Assembly (NCBI GenBank): GCA_024228355.1
Contig: JAAETN010000333.1
Coordinates: 1 to 56,050, forward strand
DNA: 56,050 nucleotides
Reading direction: 5' to 3'
Origin: Maribacter sp.
GTDB taxonomy: Bacteria > Bacteroidota > Bacteroidia > Flavobacteriales > Flavobacteriaceae
The notes beneath the pieces are model-generated. The model ran no database searches. It was not told the DNA's origin and saw nothing but the letters and a program-made list of their open reading frames with translations. Within the stretch, counting starts at the first letter, position 1. The number at the start of each line of letters is the position of its first letter. A program made the translations under genes and the position numbers. Shown here piece by piece: positions 43,929 to 53,279 of this stretch.

Positions 43929-45044
43929 ATGAGAAATATAGATAGAAGAAAATGGTTGAAAACTGTTGGACTTACTGGCAGTTTTGCCCTACTAGGAGGG
44001 TTTGAAGCTCTTTCATACCCATTGCCCCAGAATCCAATTATAAATGACTCATTGGCTAGGCTCAATGCCAATGAAAATCCGTACGGACCATCAAAACGGG
44101 TTAGGGAAGTGATATCCAAAAATTTTGATTTAGGATGTCGTTATCCTTTCAGAACATTATCATCCCTCACTGTAAAGATTGCTGAAAAAGAAGGAGTTTC
44201 TAAGGACCATGTTGTAATTACAGGCGGTTCTACCGAAGGATTAAAAGCTGCTGGTTTAACTTTCGGCGGTTTTGGAGACGGCGAAATCATCGCTGCAGAC
44301 CCCACCTTTCAAGCAATGCTCCGTTATGCCGAGACTTTTGGAACAAAGGTTCATAGAGTGCCCGTTAATTCTAAAAAGGAGCATGATTTAGATGCCATGG
44401 CCGGTAAAGTTAACAACAAGACCAAATTGATATTTATTTGCAATCCCAATAACCCAACAGGAACGATATTGGATAAAAATAAATTGATGGATTTTTGTAA
44501 AACACATGATACTAATGCAGTGATATTCAGTGATGAGGCATACTACGACTTTATTACTGAACCTAGCTATCCCTCGATGGTCGAACTGGTCAAAGAGGGA
44601 CGTAATATTATCGTTTCCAAGACTTTCTCAAAGATATACGGATTGGCAGGTATGCGGGTAGGTTATCTTATAGCTAGGCCAGATATTGCCACCAAGCTTA
44701 AGGCCAGTGTAATGGCCAATACCAATACTTTGGCTATAGAAGCTGCAAAAGAAGCTTTAGAGGATGATGAATTCTATAAATTCGGGATATTGAATAATAT
44801 AGAAGCTAAAAAACTTATATATAGTACTTTAGATGATCTTGAGCTTGAATATATTAAATCACATACGAATTTTATTTTCTTTAAAACAGGCAGGCCAATA
44901 AACAAGATGATAAGTGCAATGCTACATGAAAATGTTTTAATTGGCAGACCCTTCCCACCTTTTAATAATTGGGCCCGAATAAGTACAGGAAAGATGTCTG
45001 ATGTTGAACGATTTAGTAGTGCACTAATGAAAATAATGAGCTAA
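43929..45044 (+). CDS. HisC-like aminotransferase with Tat-like leader
   Basis: 371 residues of PLP fold type I, similar to histidinol-phosphate aminotransferases. The motifs LNANENPYGPSKRVR, ICNPNNPTGT, DEAYYDF, PLP-binding Lys235 in FSKIYGLAGMRVGY, and the C-terminal arginine region IGRPFPPFNNWARIS are intact. The N-terminus DRRKWLKTVGLTGSFALLGG is a plausible twin-arginine signal, unexpected for a histidine-pathway enzyme, and the context has no his genes. It is therefore probably an exported aminotransferase of other specificity. Standalone gene. Confidence 0.9.
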   Translation: MRNIDRRKWLKTVGLTGSFALLGGFEALSYPLPQNPIINDSLARLNANENPYGPSKRVREVISKNFDLGCRYPFRTLSSLTVKIAEKEGVSKDHVVITGGSTEGLKAAGLTFGGFGDGEIIAADPTFQAMLRYAETFGTKVHRVPVNSKKEHDLDAMAGKVNNKTKLIFICNPNNPTGTILDKNKLMDFCKTHDTNAVIFSDEAYYDFITEPSYPSMVELVKEGRNIIVSKTFSKIYGLAGMRVGYLIARPDIATKLKASVMANTNTLAIEAAKEALEDDEFYKFGILNNIEAKKLIYSTLDDLELEYIKSHTNFIFFKTGRPINKMISAMLHENVLIGRPFPPFNNWARISTGKMSDVERFSSALMKIMS

Positions 45045-45197
45045 ACGGAATAGTTTTTTATCGATAAACTGTTGTATTTAAAGGTTTTACAGGTTTTATA
45101 AAATTTACTTTGATAGATAAAATGTGCATTTAAACTGATTTAAATCCCTACATCGATTATTCCAACCTCTTCTCGATGAGTAAATATTTAATGTAAG

Positions 45198-45235
45198 CAT
45201 AAGACTGTTATTTATATATAAAACCCAGTCTTATG
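45198..45235 (+). promoter_or_regulatory. inverted repeat covering a start codon
   Basis: CATAAGACTG (45198-45207) and CAGTCTTATG (45226-45235) are perfect complements around an 18-nt AT-rich loop. The right arm ends in the ATG of the small ORF at 45233, so in RNA the start codon would be paired. It could be a translation-control hairpin or a dimeric operator. Confidence 0.5.
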
Positions 45236-45325
45236 AATAAGAAATCTACTTTATCATACATCTTGTATGTTTTTTGTGCTTTTTGCTTTATGTGGGCATT
45301 GTATGTATTACTGTTCACAAAGTAA
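45233..45325 (+). CDS. 30-residue membrane peptide, candidate
   Basis: The ORF reads MNKKSTLSYILYVFCAFCF then MWALYVLLFTK and stop: a basic N-terminus followed by one membrane helix and a terminal lysine, the profile of small bacterial membrane proteins. No strong ribosome-binding site, and the start lies in a hairpin. Could be chance; no homologue is known to me. Confidence 0.3.
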   Translation: MNKKSTLSYILYVFCAFCFMWALYVLLFTK

Positions 45326-45434
45326 ACATTCAGAACATAACAACCCAACTATCATCCTGCCTCATTAAATATCCGGTAAATCGAGATTACATAAAGCTAC
45401 AATCTGTCAATTTCTGGAGAATTTTGGAGCAGGT

Positions 45435-45790
45435 ATGAATCTCAAATTGAAAAGTCATTTGCAGTCCAGGTTTCTACTGGTTTCACTTACAGCAATAATC
45501 CATTTTCTTCACTATTACAATTATCGTACTATTGTTCACCAATCACCTCAGCAATAAGAACGAATATAAAGGTACAGATTGAATGCTTTGAAATACCATC
45601 TGTCTCATTCTTGATCTTTAAGATATCTTGACACCAATCGAGATGGAATTACTGATGTTTTGAAGCCATTGGAGAATTTCTTTTAGATGTTGAAGTAGAT
45701 TGTATTTCGTATTAAAAGATGGTCAAGCAATTTAACTCTTTTACAGCCCAATTTACCAGTAATATGCTGAAGTCATTCTTGATGATAACA
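45435..45790 (+). pseudogene. decayed sensor-protein fragment
   Basis: From the ATG at 45435 the frame gives MNLKLKSHLQSRFLLVS. A one-base shift near 45501 then opens a frame giving the membrane helix FFTITIIVLLFTNHL and NKNEYKG before a stop. Further shifts recover DTNRDGITDVLKPLENF, LDVEVDCISY and KDGQAI. The sum looks like the N-terminal membrane and sensor part of a histidine kinase-like protein with several frameshifts; the kinase part is missing. This is inferred by joining frames by eye. Confidence 0.45.
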
Positions 45791-45868
45791 CATGACACCG
45801 ACTAATTTGGTATATTGTACTATAACCAGTACTACAATAGAGCCTTTCATTAATGTAACAACCAAATT

Positions 45869-47338
45869 ATGAGTCACCTGAAAAGAAGAACTTTTATGAA
45901 GAATGTGGTCACAGCAGGAGTTGGAGCCACAGTTTTACCTATTAATTCATTAACCGCAAGTGATGAGCAAGAGAAGCAGGTATTTGAATGGCCAAAACCT
46001 TCAGCAGCTGCAAAAAAAGTTATCGTTGGGGGAGCGGGAATCGGTGGCCTGTGCTGCGCATATGAACTTATGAAAAAGGGACATGAGGTAGTTGTACTTG
46101 AAGCTTCTGGAAGGCATGGAGGGCATGTGTATACTACAAGAGATGAATTATCTGATGGCCTATATGGGGATTTTGGTCAGGAGCATATTGTAAAACCTGG
46201 GTATGAAAGATATTGGGAATACCTTGCGGAATTCAATATTACAGCGCTACCCTACCCTCGGAGAAAAAATTTAAAACGAAATATCAATGGGAAGTTCTAT
46301 ACAGAACAAATGCTCAATGACCCTGCGGTATTGAAAACTTTTGGATTTAATAAAAGAGAAATAGAATATCTTTCCTCGAATCCATGGGCTGATTTAAAGT
46401 CGCTTTATACCAAGCCATACTTAGATGCTTTCAAAGATGAATATCAACCTTTTTCTGTAGGATATGACGCATTGGATAAAGTTCCAATGTCAGATATTTA
46501 TAAGAAAGAAGGTGCTTCCTCTGCCGCCCTGAATTTTTTAGGGGGAAATAACTCCTCCGCGCTTTATGAGTTGTGGTATGCCTCAATCCTGAAAATGCGA
46601 GGAGTGGCTACTTACCCTACAGAAGTTTTTCGGTTAAAAGGTGGCAACCAAATGTTACCGAATGCCTTTGCTAAAAGATTGGGTTCAAAAGTTTGGTTGA
46701 ACTGCCCCATTACTTCAATTGCCAATGGGGACACAGGGGTAAAAGTTACCTATAAACAGCAAAAAGAAATGAAGGAAATTCAGGGTGATTATTTTGTGAA
46801 TTGCATTCCATTGCCTACCCTAAAAAATATTCCTATACAGCCTGCATTGTCTGAGAAAAAGCAATATATCAATGAAAATATCACCTATGATTCTTACCAG
46901 CGATTTGTATTTCAAGCGAGCTCGAAATTTTGGGAAAATGACGGTTTCAAGGACATTAACATGGGTTTGGGCCATCCAGACCTCTGGGATGTTTGGCAAT
47001 CAGCAGAAGAAGTAGATACCCATAGAGTTATTGTACTCGGGACAGGACCTGGAGGTGTTTCACCAAAAAGGGCATTGGCTGCTTTTCGTGAGGCCTATCC
47101 AGGTAAAGGAGATTCCATTGAACTGGCCGTTGGTCGGGACTGGACGAAACAAAAATATTCGTCAAATTGTGAACGAACTGCCTTTCCTATTGGGGAACTT
47201 CATAAGTTTTGGCCCCATATAATAGAACCTGAAGGACGCATACATTTTGCAGGTGCTTATGCGGATAATCTTAATTGGGGTACTGAAGCAGCTACTAGAT
47301 CCGCTAATCGAGTTGCAGAGACCATAGATAGGCTTTAA
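45869..47338 (+). CDS. FAD-dependent amine oxidase, exported
   Basis: 489 residues. A Tat-like leader (KRRTFMKNVVTAGVGATVLP) precedes the FAD dinucleotide fold VIVGGAGIGGLCCAYEL with VVVLEASGRHGGH, the flavin amine oxidase family pattern. The C-terminal FAD motif is IHFAGAYADNLNWGTEAATRSA. Export of a flavoprotein by Tat is chemically sensible. A monoheme cytochrome gene begins 10 bp after the stop and is its likely electron acceptor. Substrate not known (amine, amino acid or carotenoid-like). Confidence 0.9.
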   Translation: MSHLKRRTFMKNVVTAGVGATVLPINSLTASDEQEKQVFEWPKPSAAAKKVIVGGAGIGGLCCAYELMKKGHEVVVLEASGRHGGHVYTTRDELSDGLYGDFGQEHIVKPGYERYWEYLAEFNITALPYPRRKNLKRNINGKFYTEQMLNDPAVLKTFGFNKREIEYLSSNPWADLKSLYTKPYLDAFKDEYQPFSVGYDALDKVPMSDIYKKEGASSAALNFLGGNNSSALYELWYASILKMRGVATYPTEVFRLKGGNQMLPNAFAKRLGSKVWLNCPITSIANGDTGVKVTYKQQKEMKEIQGDYFVNCIPLPTLKNIPIQPALSEKKQYINENITYDSYQRFVFQASSKFWENDGFKDINMGLGHPDLWDVWQSAEEVDTHRVIVLGTGPGGVSPKRALAAFREAYPGKGDSIELAVGRDWTKQKYSSNCERTAFPIGELHKFWPHIIEPEGRIHFAGAYADNLNWGTEAATRSANRVAETIDRL

Positions 47339-47348
47339 TCCTCTACTG

Positions 47349-48074
47349 ATGCGACAAAATATATTCCTTGGTTGTATAGGTTTGGCCTGTTTTTATTTTC
47401 TCTTGGGTTTTACAGCAAATCTTCAAGAAAATAGGCCTCCCAAGATTAAGATAATTGCACCTATTGATAATAGTTCATTCCGATGGAATTCCATAATACC
47501 TTATACCATCCATGTTTCTGATTATGAGGACGGAAATTCCGATTATGATGAAATTTATCCCAACGAAGTTATACTAATAGTGGAATATTTGAAGGATTCT
47601 CCCAATCTAAAAACATATTTGTCCAACGAATCCAAAAATGATAATAGTCCATTGGTCCAGATGGGCAAATCAACATGTTTCAGTTGCCATAAAGCTAAAG
47701 GCAAATTAATCGGCCCATCTTTCGAACTAATTGCCAACAAATATCAGAAAAACGCAAAGTCCATCGAATCCCTGACCAACAAAATAATGACTGGGAGCTC
47801 AGCCACTTGGGGAGATGAGGAAATGCCACCACATCCTGATTTGGACAAAAAACAGGTTGAAAAAATGGTTAATTGGATTCTAGATAACAATACTAATCCT
47901 TATAAAAATTATTTAACTGGAATTGAGGGCGCATTAAGGACCAAGGAAAAGCCCGAATCAAACTACGAAAAAGGGGTTCTTGTTTTGACTGCCAGCTATA
48001 CAGATCATGGTGTAAACGATAATATGCATACCCCAAAACAAGTCCAAAAGACAATTGTATTAACAAGCTACTGA
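47349..48074 (+). CDS. monoheme cytochrome c with beta domain
   Basis: 241 residues with an N-terminal signal (about 8-22). Residues 30-90 form an Ig/cadherin-like beta segment (IKIIAPIDNSSFRWNSIIPY). The heme site is C110-F-S-C113-H114, with a GPSFELIANKY helix and probable axial Met159 in EEMPPHP. The C-terminal tail (VLVLTASYTDHGVNDN) resembles that found on cytochromes attached to PQQ or sugar dehydrogenases in Bacteroidota. It is 10 bp after the amine oxidase gene, so a dehydrogenase-cytochrome pair is inferred. Confidence 0.88.
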   Translation: MRQNIFLGCIGLACFYFLLGFTANLQENRPPKIKIIAPIDNSSFRWNSIIPYTIHVSDYEDGNSDYDEIYPNEVILIVEYLKDSPNLKTYLSNESKNDNSPLVQMGKSTCFSCHKAKGKLIGPSFELIANKYQKNAKSIESLTNKIMTGSSATWGDEEMPPHPDLDKKQVEKMVNWILDNNTNPYKNYLTGIEGALRTKEKPESNYEKGVLVLTASYTDHGVNDNMHTPKQVQKTIVLTSY

Positions 48075-48221
48075 TTTTGTGAATTACATTTCTTTAATTG
48101 ATTTAATTCTTTCCTAAAATTCACTTATAACTATTTATCGAAAAAATACAGATTAGCATATTTGATTTTTTAATTGATATATTTAAAAATAAAACCAGAA
48201 GTAGGCAATACTTAATAATCC

Positions 48222-49655
48222 ATGAAAAACAACATTGGCATCTTTGTCGTATTACTTGTTTGTACGCTCTTCATAAACTGCTATCGGGATAAACCCCCTA
48301 CAAAACAAGTCGCGATTAAACAATTTACGAGGGATCTTAAAGAAATAAAAAAAGATGGTAAGCTAAAGGTGTTGCTAGCCTACAGTGGTACCAGCTATTT
48401 TTTATATAGAGGTAAACCCATGGGTTATGAATATGAATTGCTGCAACGCCTAGCGGATCATTTACAACTGGAATTGGAAATCAAGATTTCCAGCAACTTG
48501 GATATGTTGCTTAACAACTTGATCAGGGGACAAGCCGATATTGTGGCATATGGCCTGGCGATTACCGATGATAGGAAAAAAGTAGCTGCGTTTACAGACT
48601 ATTTATATTTGACCAAACAGGTATTGGTTCAAAAAAAACCTGCTAACTGGCGGAAAATGACCCTGGATAATATAAAAAAAAGTATCGTTCAGGATCCTTT
48701 AGAACTTATTGGAGACACGGTTTCTGTTCGAGAAAACTCCTCCTACTTTAAAAGACTTGAAAACCTGTCCAAAGAAATGGGCGGGAGAATCATTATTGAC
48801 ACATTAGAAGGCAACCTATCCACAGCAGAAATAATCCAAATGGTAGCGGATGATAAGATCAAATATACCATTGCTGATAAAAACTTGGCCAACATAAATT
48901 CTTCTTATTCCCCAATCTTGGATACCAATGTACCGGTAAGTTTTTCACAAAGAATAGCTTGGGCAATACGGCCTAACTCCCCGCAGTTATTGGAAGCTAC
49001 CAATAAATGGATAAAGCAATACAGAAAACAACCCGAATATAATGTGATATACAACAAGTACTTTAAAAATAAGAGAGGTTTTAAAAATCGAATGAAAAGT
49101 GAATTTTATAGTGTAAATACGAATGAAATTAGCCAATTCGACGAGATAATAAAAACCAATGCCAAAAGAATGAATTGGGACTGGCGGCTTTTGGCTGCAC
49201 TCATTTATCAGGAATCCAATTTTAAAAATGAAGCCAGTGCATGGTCCGGAGCAGTGGGATTGATGCAAATGATGCCTGGCACAGCTAAGGACATGGGAAT
49301 AAAAAACAGATTGGATCCCAAAGACAATATTCGTGGTGGCACTAAATATTTAAAAACAATACATGATGCATTTTATGATATTACAGATAGTGTACAGCGC
49401 GTTAAATTTACGTTGGCAGCATATAATTGTGGGTATTTCCATGTAAAGGACGCACAAAAACTGGCAGCCTTAAATCAATTAGACCCCAATGTTTGGGATG
49501 GGCAGGTAGACCAGATGATTCTGGCGCTTACTTATCCTCAAAACTATAACAAGGAAGAAATAAAATATGGGTATGTGCGTGGTCAGGAACCTTTTAATTA
49601 TGTTGTCGATATATTTAAACGCTATGACCACTATATTCGATTCATAGATGAATAA
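48222..49655 (+). CDS. MltF-like lytic transglycosylase lipoprotein
   Basis: 477 residues. The lipobox LFINC (Cys about 20) gives an anchored protein. Residues about 45-275 are a family 3 solute-binding domain (GYEYELLQRLADHL, ADIVAYGLAITDDR). Residues 310-470 are an SLT domain with catalytic Glu331 in YQESNF, then GAVGLMQMMPGTA and the AAYNCGYFHV motif. This is the MltF arrangement: it cleaves peptidoglycan glycan strands, with a ligand-sensing domain controlling activity. Monocistronic; the 147-bp AT-rich upstream gap shows no clear promoter. Confidence 0.93.
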   Translation: MKNNIGIFVVLLVCTLFINCYRDKPPTKQVAIKQFTRDLKEIKKDGKLKVLLAYSGTSYFLYRGKPMGYEYELLQRLADHLQLELEIKISSNLDMLLNNLIRGQADIVAYGLAITDDRKKVAAFTDYLYLTKQVLVQKKPANWRKMTLDNIKKSIVQDPLELIGDTVSVRENSSYFKRLENLSKEMGGRIIIDTLEGNLSTAEIIQMVADDKIKYTIADKNLANINSSYSPILDTNVPVSFSQRIAWAIRPNSPQLLEATNKWIKQYRKQPEYNVIYNKYFKNKRGFKNRMKSEFYSVNTNEISQFDEIIKTNAKRMNWDWRLLAALIYQESNFKNEASAWSGAVGLMQMMPGTAKDMGIKNRLDPKDNIRGGTKYLKTIHDAFYDITDSVQRVKFTLAAYNCGYFHVKDAQKLAALNQLDPNVWDGQVDQMILALTYPQNYNKEEIKYGYVRGQEPFNYVVDIFKRYDHYIRFIDE

Positions 49656-49789
49656 GGATTGGATTTTATGTCGTCTTAACCATATATTCTTGATCTGACC
49701 ATCAGAATTGAATGACTTCAGTAAAGCAATCTAAAATGTTCTTCTTTTTTCTTTCATTGGTTCATGGTACTACATTATTTTAAGGATAA

Positions 49790-49811
49790 TTCAGTACCTT
49801 GTTAAGGTACT
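49790..49811. repeat. palindrome and 13-bp motif before the PLP gene
   Basis: AGTACCTT-GTT-AAGGTACT (49793-49811) is a perfect 8-bp inverted repeat. Its TTCAGTACCTTGT (49790-49802) recurs exactly at 53185-53197 before the alkaline phosphatase gene. A regulatory role is possible but unproven. Confidence 0.35.
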
Positions 49812-49877
49812 ACCAGTCCTAATAGTATGCTTAATTTCTTCAGTATAATCAACAATTAAAGAAATATCCGTTTAGAC

Positions 49878-51104
49878 ATGAAACTAGATTTACCATTTGT
49901 ACGTGCACAATTTCCTGCATTTTCAGAACCTACACTGGAAGGGTTTGCATTTTTCGAGAATGCAGGAGGGTCTTATCCTTGTGTGCAATTCATTGAAAAA
50001 TTGACATCTTTTTATATGAAAAACAAGGTGCAACCCTATTATCCTTATCCTGCTTCTACCAAGGCTGGAGAAATGATGGATACTTCATATAGGAGAATGG
50101 CCGAATACCTGAATGTGGATGAATCAGAAATCCATTTTGGCCCTTCTACGACCCAAAACGTTTATGTCTTGGCACATGCTATGCGCCCTATGTGGGAGGT
50201 GGGAGACGAAATCATAGTGTCCTGTCAAGATCATGAAGCCAATGCTGGTGCATGGAGGAGGTTGTCAAAATCGGGTATTAAAGTGATAGAGTGGCATGTA
50301 GATTCAGAGTCAGGATTGTTAGCTATAGAAACTTTAGAGAAACTTTTCACTAACCGCACAAGGATGGTTGCTTTTCCGCATTGCTCAAATGTAATTGGTC
50401 ATATAAATCCTGTTAATGAAATTAGCCAAATAGCACATAAATATGGGGCGCTTTCAGTGGTAGACGGTGTTGGTTATGCACCTCATGGTTTTCCGGACAT
50501 AAAATCCCTGGGAGCAGATATCTATCTTTTTTCCTTATATAAAACATTTGGTCCTCATTTAGGTTTGATGTATGTTGATAATGAATTGATATTGCAAATG
50601 GAAAATCAATCTCATTTCTTCAAGGAAGGTATTTCGGGAAGTATGTTAACTCCTGCAGGACCCGATCATGCACAAATTGGCTCGGCCCATGGAATACTGG
50701 ATTATTTCGATACGGTTTATGAGCACCATTTTGATAAGGAAGCAGATCCCACTCAAAGAAACAAGGCTTTGAATAAACTCTTTAAGGAACATGAGAATGC
50801 CTTGCTTGAGCATTTGCTTGCTTTTTTAAGATCCCGTTCTGATTTACGGATTGTGGGACCTGATACTACCAAGAACAGGTTGCCTATTGTTTCTATTATT
50901 CCACGCGATAAAACCATAGCAGAAGTGTATGCCAAATTAACCGAAAACAAATTAATGTTGGGTACAGGTGATTTTTACGCCGTAAGGCCTTTGATGGATA
51001 TGGGTATTCCCCTAGAACCCGGGGTTTTAAGAATGTCTTTTGTGCATTACACGAGTAAGGAGGAAATTGACCAGTTGATAGCGGGTTTGCAGAAGGCCCT
51101 TTAA
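49878..51104 (+). CDS. class V aminotransferase / desulfurase-like PLP enzyme
   Basis: 408 residues, no signal peptide. The class V fold shows FENAGGSYPCVQF at the start, the SCQDHEANAGAWRRL cofactor region, VVDGVGYAPHG with the PLP-interacting Asp, and Lys222 in SLYKTFGPHLG. The opening resembles selenocysteine lyase/cysteine desulfurase-like proteins, but no catalytic cysteine loop is evident, so desulfurase activity is doubtful. No neighbouring gene suggests a pathway. Confidence 0.9.
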   Translation: MKLDLPFVRAQFPAFSEPTLEGFAFFENAGGSYPCVQFIEKLTSFYMKNKVQPYYPYPASTKAGEMMDTSYRRMAEYLNVDESEIHFGPSTTQNVYVLAHAMRPMWEVGDEIIVSCQDHEANAGAWRRLSKSGIKVIEWHVDSESGLLAIETLEKLFTNRTRMVAFPHCSNVIGHINPVNEISQIAHKYGALSVVDGVGYAPHGFPDIKSLGADIYLFSLYKTFGPHLGLMYVDNELILQMENQSHFFKEGISGSMLTPAGPDHAQIGSAHGILDYFDTVYEHHFDKEADPTQRNKALNKLFKEHENALLEHLLAFLRSRSDLRIVGPDTTKNRLPIVSIIPRDKTIAEVYAKLTENKLMLGTGDFYAVRPLMDMGIPLEPGVLRMSFVHYTSKEEIDQLIAGLQKAL

Positions 51105-51273
51105 TTTGGATGTTATCAATTAGGAACCTTACGAAAAAGGCTGTAAAGGTAGACTAATGGAAAAATAAAAAATTAATTGAAAAATTCAATGAAATAATAT
51201 CGAAAGGCCAACAACTTAAGGATTTACTGTATTTTGATTTTGAACGAACGTATCATTGCTCTGGTAGAATTAT

Positions 51274-53058
51274 ATGAAATTTAAACGTATCATATGGGAA
51301 CTCAAAAGGCGGAACGTGCCAAAGGCCGCCCTTGCATATTTGATAGTAGCCTGGATGATTGTACAGGTTTCCTCTATAATCCTGCCTACTTTTGATGCCC
51401 CCTCCTACGTAATGCGATTAATTGTAATTTGCCTCCTTATAGGATTTCCTATTTGGGTAGTGTTTTCATGGATTTATGATATTTCATCAAAAGGCATTTA
51501 TAAAACAAAGATAGGAACAGACACAATACCTTCTGAAGCTGATACTGAAATTGGGCAGCGACTCAATAAAATTATTATTGTATCGCTCATCATAGTTGTG
51601 ATTCTATTATTGTATAATCAATTTAGCAATCAATCCTTGATCCCATCCGAAAATTCCCTGGTTTATAATGAATTAGATGGAACTGTTGCCGTATTGCCAT
51701 TTATTAATAATAAGCCCAATCCTGAAACTGATTATTTTGGATTTGCAATTGCCAATCAGATAATCGGTGATCTCAATTATTTACAAAACATAATTGTAAG
51801 ACCTGCAAGTACAATTCGTAAATATGACAAGAAAGAAATAGACCTCACCAAGATCAAGGAAGAGCTGAATGCAGAATATGTATTGATTGGCAACTACCTA
51901 AGTGAGGATAATCGCATTAGGCTTAATGTAGAGTTAATAGAACTCGAAGCACAGTCCATGTTGTGGAGAAGTGATGATATTGAAGTATCTTTTAGCAATA
52001 CATTTGCATTACAGGATATTGTTGCCAAAAAAGTGATAAATGGCTTAAATATCAAATTTTCAGAAAAAGAACTGGACTGGATATCAAAGGATATCCCTAA
52101 AAGTCCACTTTCTTATGAGTTTTATTTAAGGAGTTCTTCTTACCCCCTAAATTCCGAAGGCGACCAGTTGGCCATTGAAATGCTTAAAAAGTCAATTGAT
52201 ATTGATAGTACCTATGCTCCAGCTTATGCAGACTTGGGTTTTAGGAAACAACGCCTTGCACAGTTTGAAATGCTGGATAGGGAAACCTTCATTGCGACAG
52301 AAGAATACTATTTAAAAGCACTGGAATTAAATCCTGAACTGTTAAGTGCCTTAGGATATTTGGCAGTTCTTTATATAGAAACAGCTAAAACAGAGGATGC
52401 CCTTGAGATTCTTAGAAGAATGATAGCTATTAATCCAAATAACGCATCCGCGCGATTTTCACTTGGATATTGGTATCGATATATTGGCATGATCAATGAA
52501 TCGATCAGTGAGATGGAAATGGCCGTTAAAATTGATCCAAAAAACTCTAATTATGCCAGAATAGGTGTTTCCTATTTAAGTGCATATGAATTTGAAAAAG
52601 CGTTAAACGCTTTTAAATTGGGTGAAAATTCCTCGTATTTCTTAGTATGGCAGGGTATCACCCTGTACCGCATGGGGAAATTTGATGAAGCACTGCACTA
52701 TTTTGATCAAGTCACTGAGAAGCAAATTGAACCCTATATCTACGAATCCGGTATTGCGTTTAAATCTGCTATTTTGGGTGATAATGAAGAAGGCTTGAGG
52801 GCTGTCCAAGATTTAGTGGAGACAAATTCAGCTGATTCTGAGGGCTGGTTTTACTGGTCTACCATGTTTATGGCCTTAGGAGATACAGAGAGTGCTTTAC
52901 TGTGCCTTAATGAAGCTGTAGATCGGGGATATTACAATTATCCGCTAATTATTTCCGACCCTTCTTTAGAGCCAATTAGGGATAATCCGGAATATGAAAG
53001 GATAATTAACATTGCAAGAGACAAGCATCTGTATTTCAAGGAAAAGTTTTTTGATTGA
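51274..53058 (+). CDS. membrane protein with TolB-like and TPR domains
   Basis: 594 residues. Three hydrophobic helices in the first 120 residues (AALAYLIVAWMIVQVSSII, VICLLIGFPIWVVFSWIY and IIIVSLIIVVILLLY) precede a TolB N-terminal-like domain (about 135-250: VAVLPFINNKPNPETDYF, AEYVLIGNYLSEDNRIR). TPR repeats follow from about 260 to 580 (AIEMLKKSIDIDSTYAPAYA, AEEYY-type repeats, EMEMAVKIDPKNSNYARIG). This layout is common in Bacteroidota proteins linked to adenylate cyclase-like or regulatory functions. No catalytic domain is seen. Role unknown. Confidence 0.87.
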   Translation: MKFKRIIWELKRRNVPKAALAYLIVAWMIVQVSSIILPTFDAPSYVMRLIVICLLIGFPIWVVFSWIYDISSKGIYKTKIGTDTIPSEADTEIGQRLNKIIIVSLIIVVILLLYNQFSNQSLIPSENSLVYNELDGTVAVLPFINNKPNPETDYFGFAIANQIIGDLNYLQNIIVRPASTIRKYDKKEIDLTKIKEELNAEYVLIGNYLSEDNRIRLNVELIELEAQSMLWRSDDIEVSFSNTFALQDIVAKKVINGLNIKFSEKELDWISKDIPKSPLSYEFYLRSSSYPLNSEGDQLAIEMLKKSIDIDSTYAPAYADLGFRKQRLAQFEMLDRETFIATEEYYLKALELNPELLSALGYLAVLYIETAKTEDALEILRRMIAINPNNASARFSLGYWYRYIGMINESISEMEMAVKIDPKNSNYARIGVSYLSAYEFEKALNAFKLGENSSYFLVWQGITLYRMGKFDEALHYFDQVTEKQIEPYIYESGIAFKSAILGDNEEGLRAVQDLVETNSADSEGWFYWSTMFMALGDTESALLCLNEAVDRGYYNYPLIISDPSLEPIRDNPEYERIINIARDKHLYFKEKFFD

Positions 53059-53184
53059 AACCGTTAAGAAGGCCCAATGACAAGTAGTTTACAATCCTAT
53101 AAATAAAAACCACTTCGGTAATGGAATTAGAGGTAAAGTGAATGCTTTTTTTTAGTTTTTACAGAGAAAAGACATACTAGATAT

Positions 53185-53197
53185 TTCAGTACCTTGT
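53185..53197. repeat. second copy of the 13-bp motif TTCAGTACCTTGT
   Basis: Identical to 49790-49802, here without the full palindrome, 83 bp before the alkaline phosphatase ATG. The rest of the 221-bp gap 53059-53279 shows nothing else. Confidence 0.3.
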
Positions 53198-53279
53198 ACA
53201 GGAAGGATTAACCGATGCTTAAGACGAGCGGATTATTAAAAACGATTGTTGCATTTGGTCTTTAACAAATTTATATCAT

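Larger units (their letters stand above)
45045..45868. other. 824-bp largely non-coding region
   Basis: The longest gap in the window. It contains a 12-bp palindrome TTTATCGATAAA (45057-45068), a perfect 10-bp inverted repeat at the start of a 30-codon ORF (45198-45235), and a decayed gene (45435-45790). No intact gene over 60 codons is present. Confidence 0.7.
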
